DNA of 23,608 nucleotides from positions 11,095 through 34,702 of the forward strand of contig JANKMV010000001.1 of assembly GCA_024650095.1 (NCBI GenBank), written 5' to 3'. The notes under the pieces are model-generated. The model had not been told where the DNA came from and did no database searches. It saw only the letters and a list, made by a program, of their open reading frames with translations. The position numbers and the translations under genes are program-made. Of this stretch, positions 1 through 8,215 are shown piece by piece (positions within the stretch are counted from its first letter, which is position 1; every line of letters begins with the position of its first letter). This DNA is from Bacillota bacterium. GTDB taxonomy: Bacteria; Bacillota; Dethiobacteria; Dethiobacterales; Dethiobacteraceae.

Positions 1-396
1 ATAAAGATGGTGACGGGTTGTATATTGGGAATCGTGCAGCACGACCTGACAACCAAGTCCCGTCGCCTCGTTGATGAGGAGAGGCGCCATCAGGTTCGTC
101 GTCATATCTGCCGGGTTATCTGGAACGGTTACGATTGAGTAAACCTCTATATCATCATCATGGGCAAGAAGCTCTTCTACCAACTCATTTTTATTGATTT
201 TCACTAGATAGTCGTTAAAGAATAATCCCGGTTTCGTTAGAATGAAACTGGGTCCGTCCTGGCTTTCAAGCCAAAAAAATAACGAATTCCCAGGAATTTT
301 CTGAAGGCGGAAGCTATAAATATCTGGAAACCCCGGCAAGGCTTTCACCATGCTCACAGGTATATTATTCTCTACTGCACACACTTTTACCCACAT
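1..396 (-). CDS. fliW: Flagellar assembly factor FliW, C-terminus cut by the window edge
   Basis: FliW binds flagellin and, in Bacillus, releases flagellin to antagonise the translational repressor CsrA. Reading the minus strand from 396 gives 132 codons without a stop. They contain the family signatures ALPGFPDIYSF near the N-terminus, a PGLFFNDY segment, then VTVPDNPADMTTNLMAPLLIN and a terminal stretch of the type QVVLHDSQYTTRH. Family members are about 150 aa, so only a few residues should lie beyond base 1. ATG 396 has almost no spacer to the AAAGG before it; GTG 384 is a reasonable alternative start behind GGATG. The gene follows flgL by 42 bases with no terminator, the Bacillus order, where csrA usually comes next outside this window. 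Identification is from motif and synteny. Confidence 0.9.
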   Translation of the reverse strand, partial: MWVKVCAVENNIPVSMVKALPGFPDIYSFRLQKIPGNSLFFWLESQDGPSFILTKPGLFFNDYLVKINKNELVEELLAHDDDIEVYSIVTVPDNPADMTTNLMAPLLINEATGLGCQVVLHDSQYTTRHHLY

Positions 397-438
397 CCTT
401 TATAACATAATCTTTCCGTAAGAGCAAGATTTAAGAGA

Positions 439-1320
439 TTACCGGAGGAAATCCAAAAGACTCGGTTGAATAATTTTTGCACCTGCGGATAATGATGCTC
501 TATAAACATTCTCCATCATGGCATAGTTCATATAGGTTTCCGCAAAGTCGATATCCTCTAACTTTGATCGTAACTCAGTGAAGTTAATTTTTTCCGATAG
601 TAAATTCTCCATTGTCATGTCCAACCCATTGGTCATGGCACCAACTGTTGCCGTTTTGTCCAGGATATGATTTAGAGCAGCGTCTATTTTTTCGATTGAT
701 ATATTAACAGCCTCCCCATCGTTATCAAGCAACCCCTGTTTCATTTGTTCCATGGACTGAAACATATCTGATGTCATAAATAAGTCATTACCATCAATAT
801 TACCACGGATCGTCACCGAAGGCGCCACCTCCCAAGAGATGCTTCCTTGATCGCCATGGTAAGAGATGCCATCTTCATCTCTGGTAAACGGCACTGTGTT
901 CGTCTGATGACCGCTAAAAATATAGCGACCCTGATAACTACTATTTCCTATTTGCACAAGAACATCAGTTAATGTATCAACTTCGATTGCATTAGCTCTG
1001 CGAGCTTCTTCAGACATGGTATCTGTGGCACCGGCTATCGCTAATTCACGGACGCGCTGCAATACTTCAGTGATACTTTTGAGGGAATCTTCTGTCACAC
1101 TCATCCACGAAGTTGCTGCAGCAATATTTTTCTGATACTGATCATTTGTAGCCAGAGCTGTGGTATAGTTCATAACTTGCGCTACCTTGATTGGGTCATC
1201 TGAAGGTTTCTGCAGAGCTTTGCCGGAGGAGAGCATGTTTTGCAAACGACTCATTTGACCAAGATTTTTATTAACATTATTTAAAACACTATTTTTCATT
1301 AGCTGGTGCGTTACTCTCAT
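439..1320 (-). CDS. flgL: Flagellar hook-associated protein 3 (hook-filament junction), FlgL
   Basis: FlgL sits between FlgK and the filament outside the cell and is exported by the flagellar type III system. The 293-aa product begins MRVTHQLM, as in Bacillus FlgL, followed by a coiled-coil flagellin-like N-domain with SGKALQKPSDDP. It ends in a flagellin-like C-domain (YMNYAMMENVYRASLSAGAKIIQPSLLDFL). A longer frame opens at TTG 1326, but ATG 1320 lies 7 bases after an AAAGGAGG ribosome site and matches the family start, so ATG is chosen. It is immediately downstream of flgK (13 bases) and probably co-transcribed from the flgM promoter. There is no sign of truncation. Confidence 0.93.
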   Translation of the reverse strand: MRVTHQLMKNSVLNNVNKNLGQMSRLQNMLSSGKALQKPSDDPIKVAQVMNYTTALATNDQYQKNIAAATSWMSVTEDSLKSITEVLQRVRELAIAGATDTMSEEARRANAIEVDTLTDVLVQIGNSSYQGRYIFSGHQTNTVPFTRDEDGISYHGDQGSISWEVAPSVTIRGNIDGNDLFMTSDMFQSMEQMKQGLLDNDGEAVNISIEKIDAALNHILDKTATVGAMTNGLDMTMENLLSEKINFTELRSKLEDIDFAETYMNYAMMENVYRASLSAGAKIIQPSLLDFLR

Positions 1321-1333
1321 ATACAACCCTCCT

Positions 1334-2803
1334 TTATCTGATCATACGGTTAATTACTGTATCAAAGAGTTCATCAAATGCGGTAATCATTCTGGCAGAT
1401 GCCTGATAAGCCAGTTGGAACTGAATCATGTTGGCAAGTTCTTCATCCAAGGAAACCCCGGAAATTGATTCTTTTCGTTCCTGCATCATGTGGATGAGGG
1501 ATTGCTGGTTCTCTGACATGCGGCTACTTTCCTGGGAATCCACACCCAGACGAGCAATGAGATCTTTGTAAAAATTCTCAAATGTAGTGATTCCGGTCTC
1601 CCCATCCGCTGGTAAACGCAGACGGTTTTGGAGTTCTGCATCCGTGTCCTCAACCATGGATGCATTGCGCAACTGAGCAATTTGCAGCGCATTATTACCG
1701 TCACCTGCATTGGGAGCGCCCGGTTCTGACCAATCATCAGGGAGAGCTGCTGCTGCGATTTTTCCTACATTCGCTTTTATCTCATCGCTGACTGCCAGGT
1801 TTTCCAGATGGGTACCGGTAAAAAAGTTAGTACCCTGATCGCCGAAAAGGTCCATTCCCTGGGAGTGTGCAGCGTTGACCTCAGTGATGATTCCCCAAGC
1901 CATGCTTTCAAAAGTTTGCATATAATCTTTTAGGTTGGTGTCGCGCACACTTTGGAGTCCGCCGATTTCGCCGTTTCCAATATTGACCACACGATTGTCC
2001 CGTTCCCATACAATCTGAGGAGAGACAGGCCAACCCTCAACCATCCCCTCGGACGGCTCTACAGCAAGATTGTGTACAGAGTTTTCATTTACAAGGGACC
2101 GACCGCCGATATAGATATTTAAGGAACCACGGGGAGTCGACAGCGCTGTAAACTCAATCAGTTCAGATAGCCTATCCACTAAGATATCCCGCCGATCCAT
2201 GAGATCACCCGGCGTTTCATTCAAGGAAACCAATGTGATGATCTGGGAATTAAGGTCCTTAATTTGTGTTGCCAGAGAATTAACTTCAGTTACTTTTAAT
2301 GAAACATTCGTATCTATTTGGCTACGAATTGTTTTTAACTGTTCATTAACATGTTTAATGGAGTTCACCAAGGCGTTGGCGTTTTCAACAAGAGCTGCCC
2401 TGACGGGAGTACCCTCGGGATTAAGACTAAGTTCCTGCCATCCATTAAAAAAGTTTGTTATGACCGAATTAAATCCAGTTGTAGTAGGCTCCATAAACAC
2501 ACCTTCAATCTGGGTTAGAACCTCACAACTGGCATGCCAGTTACCATGAGTCTGCAGCTCTCCTCTGATTTGCATATCTAAAAATTCGTCGCGAATACGA
2601 GCGATCTCTTCCACTTTGACACCACTACCCAACATCCCTTCACCGTCGGGATAGGACATAGGAGTAGTCGCTACCATTCGGGCAACCTGGCGGCTGTAAC
2701 CGGGCGTATTTGCATTTGCCACATTATGGGCTGTGACTTCCAAAGCTTTTTGTTGTGCCTGCATTCCCAGACGGGATACATTAAGACCAGAAAACGTTGA
2801 CAC
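1334..2803 (-). CDS. flgK: Flagellar hook-associated protein 1, FlgK
   Basis: FlgK forms the first junction layer on the hook. The 489-aa product starts STFSGLNVSRLGMQAQQ and carries the rod/hook/HAP N-terminal signature ALEVTAHNVANANTPGYSRQ. The conserved C-terminal helix has SGVSLDEELANMIQFQLAYQASARMI and ends TVINRMIR. Length is typical for Bacillota. The frame is open back to TTG 2812, but that codon abuts the Shine-Dalgarno sequence; GTG 2803 has a 9-base spacer from GGAG and gives the N-terminus seen in relatives (MxSTF). It lies between flgN and flgL in the standard order. Confidence 0.93.
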   Translation of the reverse strand: MSTFSGLNVSRLGMQAQQKALEVTAHNVANANTPGYSRQVARMVATTPMSYPDGEGMLGSGVKVEEIARIRDEFLDMQIRGELQTHGNWHASCEVLTQIEGVFMEPTTTGFNSVITNFFNGWQELSLNPEGTPVRAALVENANALVNSIKHVNEQLKTIRSQIDTNVSLKVTEVNSLATQIKDLNSQIITLVSLNETPGDLMDRRDILVDRLSELIEFTALSTPRGSLNIYIGGRSLVNENSVHNLAVEPSEGMVEGWPVSPQIVWERDNRVVNIGNGEIGGLQSVRDTNLKDYMQTFESMAWGIITEVNAAHSQGMDLFGDQGTNFFTGTHLENLAVSDEIKANVGKIAAAALPDDWSEPGAPNAGDGNNALQIAQLRNASMVEDTDAELQNRLRLPADGETGITTFENFYKDLIARLGVDSQESSRMSENQQSLIHMMQERKESISGVSLDEELANMIQFQLAYQASARMITAFDELFDTVINRMIR

Positions 2804-2838
2804 TATTCTCAACTCCCTAATTGCTCATGAAGCAGATT

Positions 2839-3297
2839 TTAGGCCGAGCTACTCACAAAGTTGCCAGCAGGTGGCACCCCTACCAGCTGACCAGAACCGT
2901 TGTAAGACGGTCCATCCGCACCAAAGACTGCCCGTTGCAATTTCTCCTTAAACGCAAGAGTTTGCTTAAAGAGCAGGAGGTTCGACTTACTGATGGCTTG
3001 AACTTCCCGAGCGCTAACCTTTAAATCAAACTGCAAGGAAGCCAGTTTACTTTTTTCTTCCTGCTCGACTTCTTGAATAATTTCCCGTAGCATTCTTTTA
3101 CCGGTCAATGCTACTCGTTTCCTTTCCAGCATCTCCATAGAGGCTTTAACTTCTTCCTTTTTTTTGAAGCTCTCTGACAGGAGAGATGTGTTGGAATTAA
3201 TAATCCCTTCACGTTCCTTAAGGCTTACTTCAATGAGTCTAGACACCAGTGTTTTTTCTTCTGTCATTATATCAACTAGGATTTGTGCATCAGACAT
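2839..3297 (-). CDS. flgN: Flagellar protein FlgN, export chaperone for FlgK/FlgL
   Basis: FlgN-family chaperones are small helical cytoplasmic proteins that hold FlgK and FlgL before export. This 152-aa protein is largely predicted helix with heptad-like stretches and no membrane segment. It begins MSDAQILVDIMTEEKTLVSRL, and the pattern 'ILxxExxLxxxLIexslxErexI' is the family hallmark. Primary sequence is poorly conserved in this family, so the call leans on position between flgM and flgK, which is its place in Bacillus (yvyG/flgN). GGGAGG lies 6 bases before ATG 3297. The C-terminal tail (GSGQLVGVPPAGNFVSSSA) looks disordered. Confidence 0.8.
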   Translation of the reverse strand: MSDAQILVDIMTEEKTLVSRLIEVSLKEREGIINSNTSLLSESFKKKEEVKASMEMLERKRVALTGKRMLREIIQEVEQEEKSKLASLQFDLKVSAREVQAISKSNLLLFKQTLAFKEKLQRAVFGADGPSYNGSGQLVGVPPAGNFVSSSA

Positions 3298-3309
3298 AAG
3301 ACGCCTCCC

Positions 3310-3582
3310 TTAGTCGTTTTTAAGCATTATTTCGGCCAGTTTTTTGCTGTCCATTTCGTAAGTGCCGCTAGCAATCTGTTCCTTTATGGCAGCGACGCGT
3401 TCGCTATTATCTGCGGCATTAAGAACCTTTGCCCGCAATGCCTCCATCGCTTTTACGTTAGAGGAAATCTCTAGTGTATCCCTCGTTTTTTCTTTTCCGT
3501 TAGAGGGAGAAGGTGTGCTTACCTGTTGCTTATTCTTACCCAATAGTTTGTTGGTTTGTGAAGTCAAATCGTTAATTTTCAT
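3310..3582 (-). CDS. flgM: Anti-sigma-28 factor FlgM
   Basis: FlgM holds sigma-28 (SigD/FliA) inactive until the hook is complete and is then exported. The 90-aa product starts MKINDLTSQTNKLLGKN. It has a linker rich in Ser, Lys and Thr, then the conserved C-terminal sigma-binding region (DTLEISSNVKAMEALRAKV, RVAAIKEQIASGTYEMDSKKLAEIML). The frame extends to TTG 3618, but that codon overlaps the -10 element of the promoter, so it cannot be translated from that transcript. ATG 3582 is 9 bases from AAGGAG; ATG 3588 is only 3 bases away. It heads the flagellar operon. Confidence 0.93.
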   Translation of the reverse strand: MKINDLTSQTNKLLGKNKQQVSTPSPSNGKEKTRDTLEISSNVKAMEALRAKVLNAADNSERVAAIKEQIASGTYEMDSKKLAEIMLKND

Positions 3583-3616
3583 TCTCATACTCTCCTTATT
3601 CTCCGCTATAGTATTC

Positions 3617-3643
3617 AAATCGTCATTTCAAGCAGAAACTTTA
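3617..3643 (-). promoter_or_regulatory. Sigma-28 (SigD/FliA-type) promoter of flgM operon
   Basis: On the minus strand, TAAA (3643-3640), a 15-base spacer and GACGATTT (3624-3617) match the Bacillus SigD consensus TAAA-N15-GCCGATAT at 10 of 12 positions. The start site would fall near 3610, giving a short leader before the flgM ribosome site at 3597-3592. Control of flgM by its own sigma factor is the known feedback arrangement. Confidence 0.8.
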
Positions 3644-3761
3644 GGGCAAAACACACTAATTTCTTGAATCCTTCAGTTTAAAAAATATTAAATAAAGGAA
3701 ATTTCGGTATGATAAAGAAGTTCTTATTGACCTTATTTGGTTAAGGAAAGGATGAACACCT

Positions 3762-4022
3762 GTGGAACTTGTAAATATGATGGAAGAAGTTGCAAATCAT
3801 TTTTTAGAAGATGTCTGGGCCAAAGAAAAGATGTGTAAATGTTATAAATGTCGTTTCGATGTTTTAGCCAAAACTCTAAACGTTCTTAAACCCCGCTATC
3901 TGGTCACTGATCGAGGCAAAGCATTTTCCAGGGCAGACTTTCTGGAAACACAGAATAATGTGGATGTGCTTACAGCGCTTTCCGCAGCTATTCGTATTGT
4001 TAAGGAGAACCCCCACCACTAA
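3762..4022 (+). CDS. comFB: ComFB-family protein (late competence / cyclic-dinucleotide-associated family)
   Basis: The 86-aa product matches the ComFB family: a helical N-terminus, a cysteine cluster CKCYKC (C25, C27, C30) followed by FDVLAKTLNVLKPRYLVT, and a closing helix ending AAIRIVKENPHH. The cysteines suggest a bound metal. Family role: ComFB lies in the comF competence operon of Bacillus, and cyanobacterial members have been reported to bind cyclic dinucleotides; I infer no specific function here. GTG 3762 is used, 9 bases after AAAGGA; ATG 3752 is in another frame and short. In Bacillus comFB lies a few genes upstream of flgM on the same strand; here it is divergent. A sigma-A-like TTGAAT-N16-TATTAA at 3664-3691 is a weak promoter candidate. 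Confidence 0.85.
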   Translation: MELVNMMEEVANHFLEDVWAKEKMCKCYKCRFDVLAKTLNVLKPRYLVTDRGKAFSRADFLETQNNVDVLTALSAAIRIVKENPHH

Positions 4023-4030
4023 TTATACGG

Positions 4031-4064
4031 AAAAGGCCATCTTTTGAGAGGTGGCTTTTTTTTA
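4031..4064. terminator. Intrinsic terminator between convergent comFB and the cap operon
   Basis: AAAG(G)CCATCT pairs with AGGTGGCTTT around a 6-base loop, with one bulged G and one G-T pair, and is followed on the plus strand by a run of T. It ends comFB. The minus-strand reading has AAAAGG giving only four T after the stem, so it may also end the cap operon, less efficiently. It overlaps the last bases of the ggt fusion gene. Confidence 0.8.
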
Positions 4065-6551
4065 TTGGGCCTGAAAAATACCGTCTCCCCGACTCGGATC
4101 CCCGGAGCCGGAGAATTCTTGTACTTCTGGTTCATCATAGATTACGGCGACTCTACCAAAATATGCACTAGGACTTAAAGTCACAATCTCATACCCTTTT
4201 TGTCTGAACATATCTGTTACCTTTTTTGGCATCCCCGTTTCCACCCAGACTTTTTTTTCTTCACTCCAAAAACGAGGGTGATTCACTGCATCAACAATAT
4301 TCATGTTCATGTCTGCAAATAGAACCATAACCTGTGTCAAGAAGGCTGGAATTTTTCTTCCCCCCGGGCTACCCAAAGCCATTATGGGTAAATCTTCTTT
4401 AAATACCATAACTGGACTGATATGGCTGTAAGGCCTTTTGCCAGGCTGAAAGTAATTGGGGGATGAGGGACTTAAACTGAAATTATGTAACTGTGTGTTT
4501 AGAAAAAAGCCCTCCGCTTGCAAGCCATTACCGAAAAGGTAACTGAGCGTATTGGTCACACTCACCCAATTGCCATATGCATCAACCACTACAAAATGAG
4601 TGGTATTATCTGAAGGTCGGTAGGGATCAGTATACATTTGCAGGGGCACACTTCCCTCACTTATTTGTGTTACTTTCTCTGCTACATACGCGTCACTTAA
4701 TAGTTCATCCAGTTCCACATAGCCAAAACTAGGGTCACCCACATAATTTCGTCGGTCGCTGTATGTGCTTTTCATTGTCTGTTCGATTAGCCGATAGAAC
4801 TCAGGCTCATTTTCCGTATACACAGAAAGGTCGAAATGATTTAAAATCTTCAACTGTTGCAATACATTAAATCCTCCGGCCGGAGGTGGCACCGTTACAA
4901 TGGTATAGCCTCTATATTCTCCCGATATCGGGGCTCTGACAACCGGCTGATAATCTTTTAAATCCCTATGTGTGATTGTCGCTCCCTGGCGTTTTAGTGC
5001 ATCAATAATACTGCTACTAATATAGCCTTCATAAAAAACAGAACTACCCTGGTCCATAATACTTTGCAACGTATTTGCAAGAGTTGGTTGCGTAATTGTT
5101 TCCCCCACCTTTGCGACCCACCCATTGCGGAAAAAGTCCCTAAGCGCATCCCGGCTTTGTGCAATTTTCCCGGAATTATTCCTTAACCTTACCTGCAGTT
5201 GATTCGTTAAAGCAAAGCCGTCTTTTGCCAAAACATAAGCAGGCTTTATGGCATCGGCATAGTTTAACGTACCATAATCTTCGATTGCTTTTTCTAAACC
5301 TCTAACAAATCCGGGAATTCCTGTGCTTGGCCAGGCCACTAGTTTTTCTATTTCTTCCCTACTGGCAGTGGATGGAGCAGTTTCCCTGTAGTCAATAACA
5401 ACCTGCCTGTTTTCCTCAGCAAGATGGACCAACATGATCCCACCTCCACCCAAACCGGAACCGTCTGGCTCAACCACAGCCAAAGCATATGCTACAGCCA
5501 CTGCCGCATCAACAGCATTACCACCGGCTTGCAAAATATCCATACCCGCTTCAACAGCCAATCGGTGTCCTGCTGCAACAGCATAGCTTTTGTCACCAGT
5601 AACAGGTTTTACACTGGGTTCATCAGCAAAGGGTTCGTCCGCGTTTTCCTCTAGCGTAAAGAGTTGTGGCGAGGCATATACCCCCTTGAAATACTGACGA
5701 TCAAACTCGTCGCCGATCAGGTTGTTTAAAAACGCCTGTGCCTGAAAATAGTGCCATGGCCTCATCAATAATGCGGGGACGCCACCTTCCATCTCAAGAG
5801 GGGCCACTTCCGCCATGATGCCGTCAGGATAAACAGCAACTGAAACAATCGCACTCGATGAGTTTCTCCCCCCAATAAAAGAGTCTAAACCAGAAATAAT
5901 TACCCCGTTTTCATAAATTACAACGTTAGAGGTACTCTTCTCATGGTCACCTATGACTATGTGAGCCCCATTATCGATTGCAAATTCCGCGTTACGATAG
6001 AAAAGATCTTCGCTCCAATCCTGTGTATCATATGCAAACTTAACAATGATTGCGTTATAATCTTGGTACCCGGAGATTATTTGTGACATTTCTACTGTTT
6101 TAATCTCGCATGAAAGGTTAAGTAAAACAGCATCCGGGATTTGCGATAGGTATAGGACAGAAAGATTCTCTTTAGTCTCCGGATCAGGGCTAACCTCTTC
6201 GCCTTCAAGGAAGAATGCAAAGCCCTCTTCGGAAAGATACGGGAGTGTTACCGCTGAGATATCGGCATCCTTGAGCAACTCTTTTTCCCGGTTTCCCGGT
6301 AGCGAGTTATCGTAATGGGCAATCAAATAGTGATTTTCTGCCGATTGCACAATTGCATCTCTACTTAAATAATAACTAAGAGCATTGTTTCTTGCAATAC
6401 TACCCGCAATTGTCACAGTAATAAGGGGGGTCTCCTGTGGGGCAGGATACCTCCCTTCAGCATGCCTTAGCCATATTGTTCCCGCTACTGCTGCTGCTGT
6501 TATTATGATTAATAATAAAAAGACCATAATAACTTTCCGGACTTTCTTCAT
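4062..6551 (-). CDS. CapA-like domain fused to gamma-glutamyltransferase (CapD-like), membrane anchored
   Basis: One uninterrupted 829-aa frame. Residues 7-30 form an N-terminal membrane anchor, which places the rest outside the cell. Residues ~42-300 resemble the CapA/PgsA (PGA_cap) fold: strand ITVTIAG, PDAVLLNLS at 139-147 and GAHIVIGDHEKS...GVIISGLDSF at 195-225, but the metal ligands are lost (GD becomes AG, NLE becomes NLS, GHHPH becomes GDHEK). Residues ~315-829 are a full gamma-glutamyltransferase. It has the Arg loop YRETAP (R389), the autoprocessing nucleophile in DNTTHF (T650), GNGLQAEGFFLN and the oxyanion GSPGG (727-731). Family knowledge: CapD of Bacillus anthracis, a GGT homologue, cuts polyglutamate and attaches it to the envelope. 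Last gene of the capsule operon, 13 bases after capC. I infer a tethered capsule-processing or anchoring transpeptidase; plain hydrolase activity is the alternative. Confidence 0.85.
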   Translation of the reverse strand: MKKVRKVIMVFLLLIIITAAAVAGTIWLRHAEGRYPAPQETPLITVTIAGSIARNNALSYYLSRDAIVQSAENHYLIAHYDNSLPGNREKELLKDADISAVTLPYLSEEGFAFFLEGEEVSPDPETKENLSVLYLSQIPDAVLLNLSCEIKTVEMSQIISGYQDYNAIIVKFAYDTQDWSEDLFYRNAEFAIDNGAHIVIGDHEKSTSNVVIYENGVIISGLDSFIGGRNSSSAIVSVAVYPDGIMAEVAPLEMEGGVPALLMRPWHYFQAQAFLNNLIGDEFDRQYFKGVYASPQLFTLEENADEPFADEPSVKPVTGDKSYAVAAGHRLAVEAGMDILQAGGNAVDAAVAVAYALAVVEPDGSGLGGGGIMLVHLAEENRQVVIDYRETAPSTASREEIEKLVAWPSTGIPGFVRGLEKAIEDYGTLNYADAIKPAYVLAKDGFALTNQLQVRLRNNSGKIAQSRDALRDFFRNGWVAKVGETITQPTLANTLQSIMDQGSSVFYEGYISSSIIDALKRQGATITHRDLKDYQPVVRAPISGEYRGYTIVTVPPPAGGFNVLQQLKILNHFDLSVYTENEPEFYRLIEQTMKSTYSDRRNYVGDPSFGYVELDELLSDAYVAEKVTQISEGSVPLQMYTDPYRPSDNTTHFVVVDAYGNWVSVTNTLSYLFGNGLQAEGFFLNTQLHNFSLSPSSPNYFQPGKRPYSHISPVMVFKEDLPIMALGSPGGRKIPAFLTQVMVLFADMNMNIVDAVNHPRFWSEEKKVWVETGMPKKVTDMFRQKGYEIVTLSPSAYFGRVAVIYDEPEVQEFSGSGDPSRGDGIFQAQ

Positions 6552-6564
6552 GGTAGACCCAACC

Positions 6565-7014
6565 TTATACTAAAAAAATATAAATCAAAAGACCTAGATA
6601 CGTTATTCCACCTAAAGCAAACATACTTGCTACAGTGGGCACTATCCCCTGTTTCCCGAAACTGTTGGCAATCAGCCCCGGAATAATAATACCCATTCCG
6701 TTTAATACCAAGAAATCCAAATGATACATCTTCATCACAAACATCAAACCAGCTTTAATTAGTAGTGAGGCAAGAATCATCGCACCGAATTTACGCCGAC
6801 CGTAAAGAATAATATGTTTTGACAGCCACTCTACGCTCATATAAGAAATAATCGCGATGAGTAATATAGCGATTAAAGCAACCGGCTGGTCAAAAACGAG
6901 TGCTAAAAATGAAGGCACAATTATCCCTGCAGGAATAATACCCAATATATCCGCAAATATAATACTTAGGGAAATCCCTAAAACTAAAGCTACAAAAAGC
7001 TCGCCCTGGTACAT
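6565..7014 (-). CDS. pgsC: Poly-gamma-glutamate synthase membrane subunit PgsC/CapC
   Basis: The 149-aa integral membrane protein closely follows Bacillus PgsC along its full length. Shared landmarks are the opening ALVLGISLSIIFADILGIIPAGIIVP, the central ILYGRRKFGAMI and GIIIPGLIAN. About five hydrophobic segments are visible. PgsC works with PgsB as the core polymerase of poly-gamma-glutamate at the membrane. Its ATG directly abuts the stop codon of pgsB (TAAATG), so translational coupling is likely; its ribosome site, GGGGGCGAG, lies inside the end of pgsB. Confidence 0.95.
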   Translation of the reverse strand: MYQGELFVALVLGISLSIIFADILGIIPAGIIVPSFLALVFDQPVALIAILLIAIISYMSVEWLSKHIILYGRRKFGAMILASLLIKAGLMFVMKMYHLDFLVLNGMGIIIPGLIANSFGKQGIVPTVASMFALGGITYLGLLIYIFLV

Positions 7015-8199
7015 TTACTCGCCCCCAAGCTCCCGACAAATTTCCTCCACACCAAAATAGTTGCCGATACCAAGAAAAACATCTTTTGATTTGCACCGTT
7101 CCTGCAAATACTGTGCTATATTTTTTGCAGAAAATCCTTCCAGATTAGTCACTTCACTAAATGAAAGGGTTTTGCGATTTGTATAGATTAAGCCAGTTCC
7201 TTCTCCAATCAGTATGAGAGATTTTGCTGGTATCTTTTCTAGCACTCCCTTTAAAAAATACCGTGCCCTATCCATCCTATCGTTTCGACAATTCATAATC
7301 AGCGTGGTATCTCTGTTTACCTGTTCCCTTGACTCTAAATAATCCCAGATGGCAATGGTTGTGGTAGGGTCATTTGCAGAAAAAGCATTGATTAAAACCC
7401 CCTCACCCGCTTTTCCCTTTATCTTCTGGAAACAAATAGCACCTGAATCGGGAATTGCTTTTAGCATTCCCGCCATGGCAACATCTTCTCCGATTCCCAG
7501 CGCTAACGCTGCCTCCAGCGCAAGCGCCACGTTCTCCTCAAAAACAGGAAAGGAAAACTTTCCACAGTATTCCTCTGAAACAAGCGAAGCGTCTGCCACC
7601 CGAAGCACAATATTTCTTCCTTCGGCTGCTTCTGAAAAATAGGCTGTGAAATCATCCTGAAGTACTATCAGCGTAGTGCTTTCGGGCACAGCCGCCATAA
7701 AGGCATCCGCCGCATCCTGTAAGGAGGGACCCTGAACATCCATATGATCTTCCCGTACGTTGGTAACAATCGAAAAATTGCTTCTAAGATATTCTTTGGC
7801 AAATACCTTTTGATAATCAGGAGCCACAGCCATACATTCCGCAACAATTGCCCGCGCGTCCTTTTGTAATGCTTCCCGGATCACAAGCTTTACTTCCTTT
7901 ATGTTTGGACCTTCCGGACGACGGATTAACTCTGTCTCCCTGGCAAGGTACTTGCCGTCTTCCATCTCGAAACTCAGTATACATGACTTACTCCCCGTTG
8001 TCTTACCCACCGTGGGAATGCCCGCTTCCAATAATGCCGCGGTCAAAAGGCGCGTAACAGTGGACTTGCCCCTTGTACCATTAACATTAATCCTATATGG
8101 AATAGTAGAAACCTGCTTGGCTATCATATGTTTTTCCCGAAAAGCCAGTCCGATTGCAATCAGAGGGAAAACAAGCATAAAAAAAGTCGCTGGATTCAT
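7015..8199 (-). CDS. pgsB: Poly-gamma-glutamate synthase ATP-dependent ligase PgsB/CapB
   Basis: This Mur-ligase-like amide ligase activates the growing polyglutamate chain with ATP. The 394-aa protein is the size of Bacillus PgsB (393 aa). It has an N-terminal membrane segment (residues 4-20), then the P-loop VNGTRGKSTVTRL at ~39-51, nearly identical to PgsB/CapB. TNVREDHMDVQGPSLQDAA is the Mur-ligase metal-binding region, and the C-terminus is a Rossmann-like domain with LIMNCRNDRMDRARYF. GAGGTG lies 6 bases upstream of the ATG, and the gene follows the capA-like gene by 15 bases. It is intact, so the operon should be able to make polymer. Confidence 0.95.
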   Translation of the reverse strand: MNPATFFMLVFPLIAIGLAFREKHMIAKQVSTIPYRINVNGTRGKSTVTRLLTAALLEAGIPTVGKTTGSKSCILSFEMEDGKYLARETELIRRPEGPNIKEVKLVIREALQKDARAIVAECMAVAPDYQKVFAKEYLRSNFSIVTNVREDHMDVQGPSLQDAADAFMAAVPESTTLIVLQDDFTAYFSEAAEGRNIVLRVADASLVSEEYCGKFSFPVFEENVALALEAALALGIGEDVAMAGMLKAIPDSGAICFQKIKGKAGEGVLINAFSANDPTTTIAIWDYLESREQVNRDTTLIMNCRNDRMDRARYFLKGVLEKIPAKSLILIGEGTGLIYTNRKTLSFSEVTNLEGFSAKNIAQYLQERCKSKDVFLGIGNYFGVEEICRELGGE

Positions 8200-8215
8200 C
8201 GCGTCACCTCTACTG

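Noticed and set aside
3664..3713. Promoter for comFB (TTGAAT...TATTAA, or TATGAT further down; a sigma-28 version was also tried)
   Set aside because: Boxes are weak or badly spaced, and no sigma-28 -35/-10 pair at 14-16 bases could be found; mentioned only as a weak candidate.
6857..7096. Small frames on both strands overlapping pgsC and the end of pgsB
   Set aside because: They lie in other frames of two strongly conserved synthase genes and show no independent signal.
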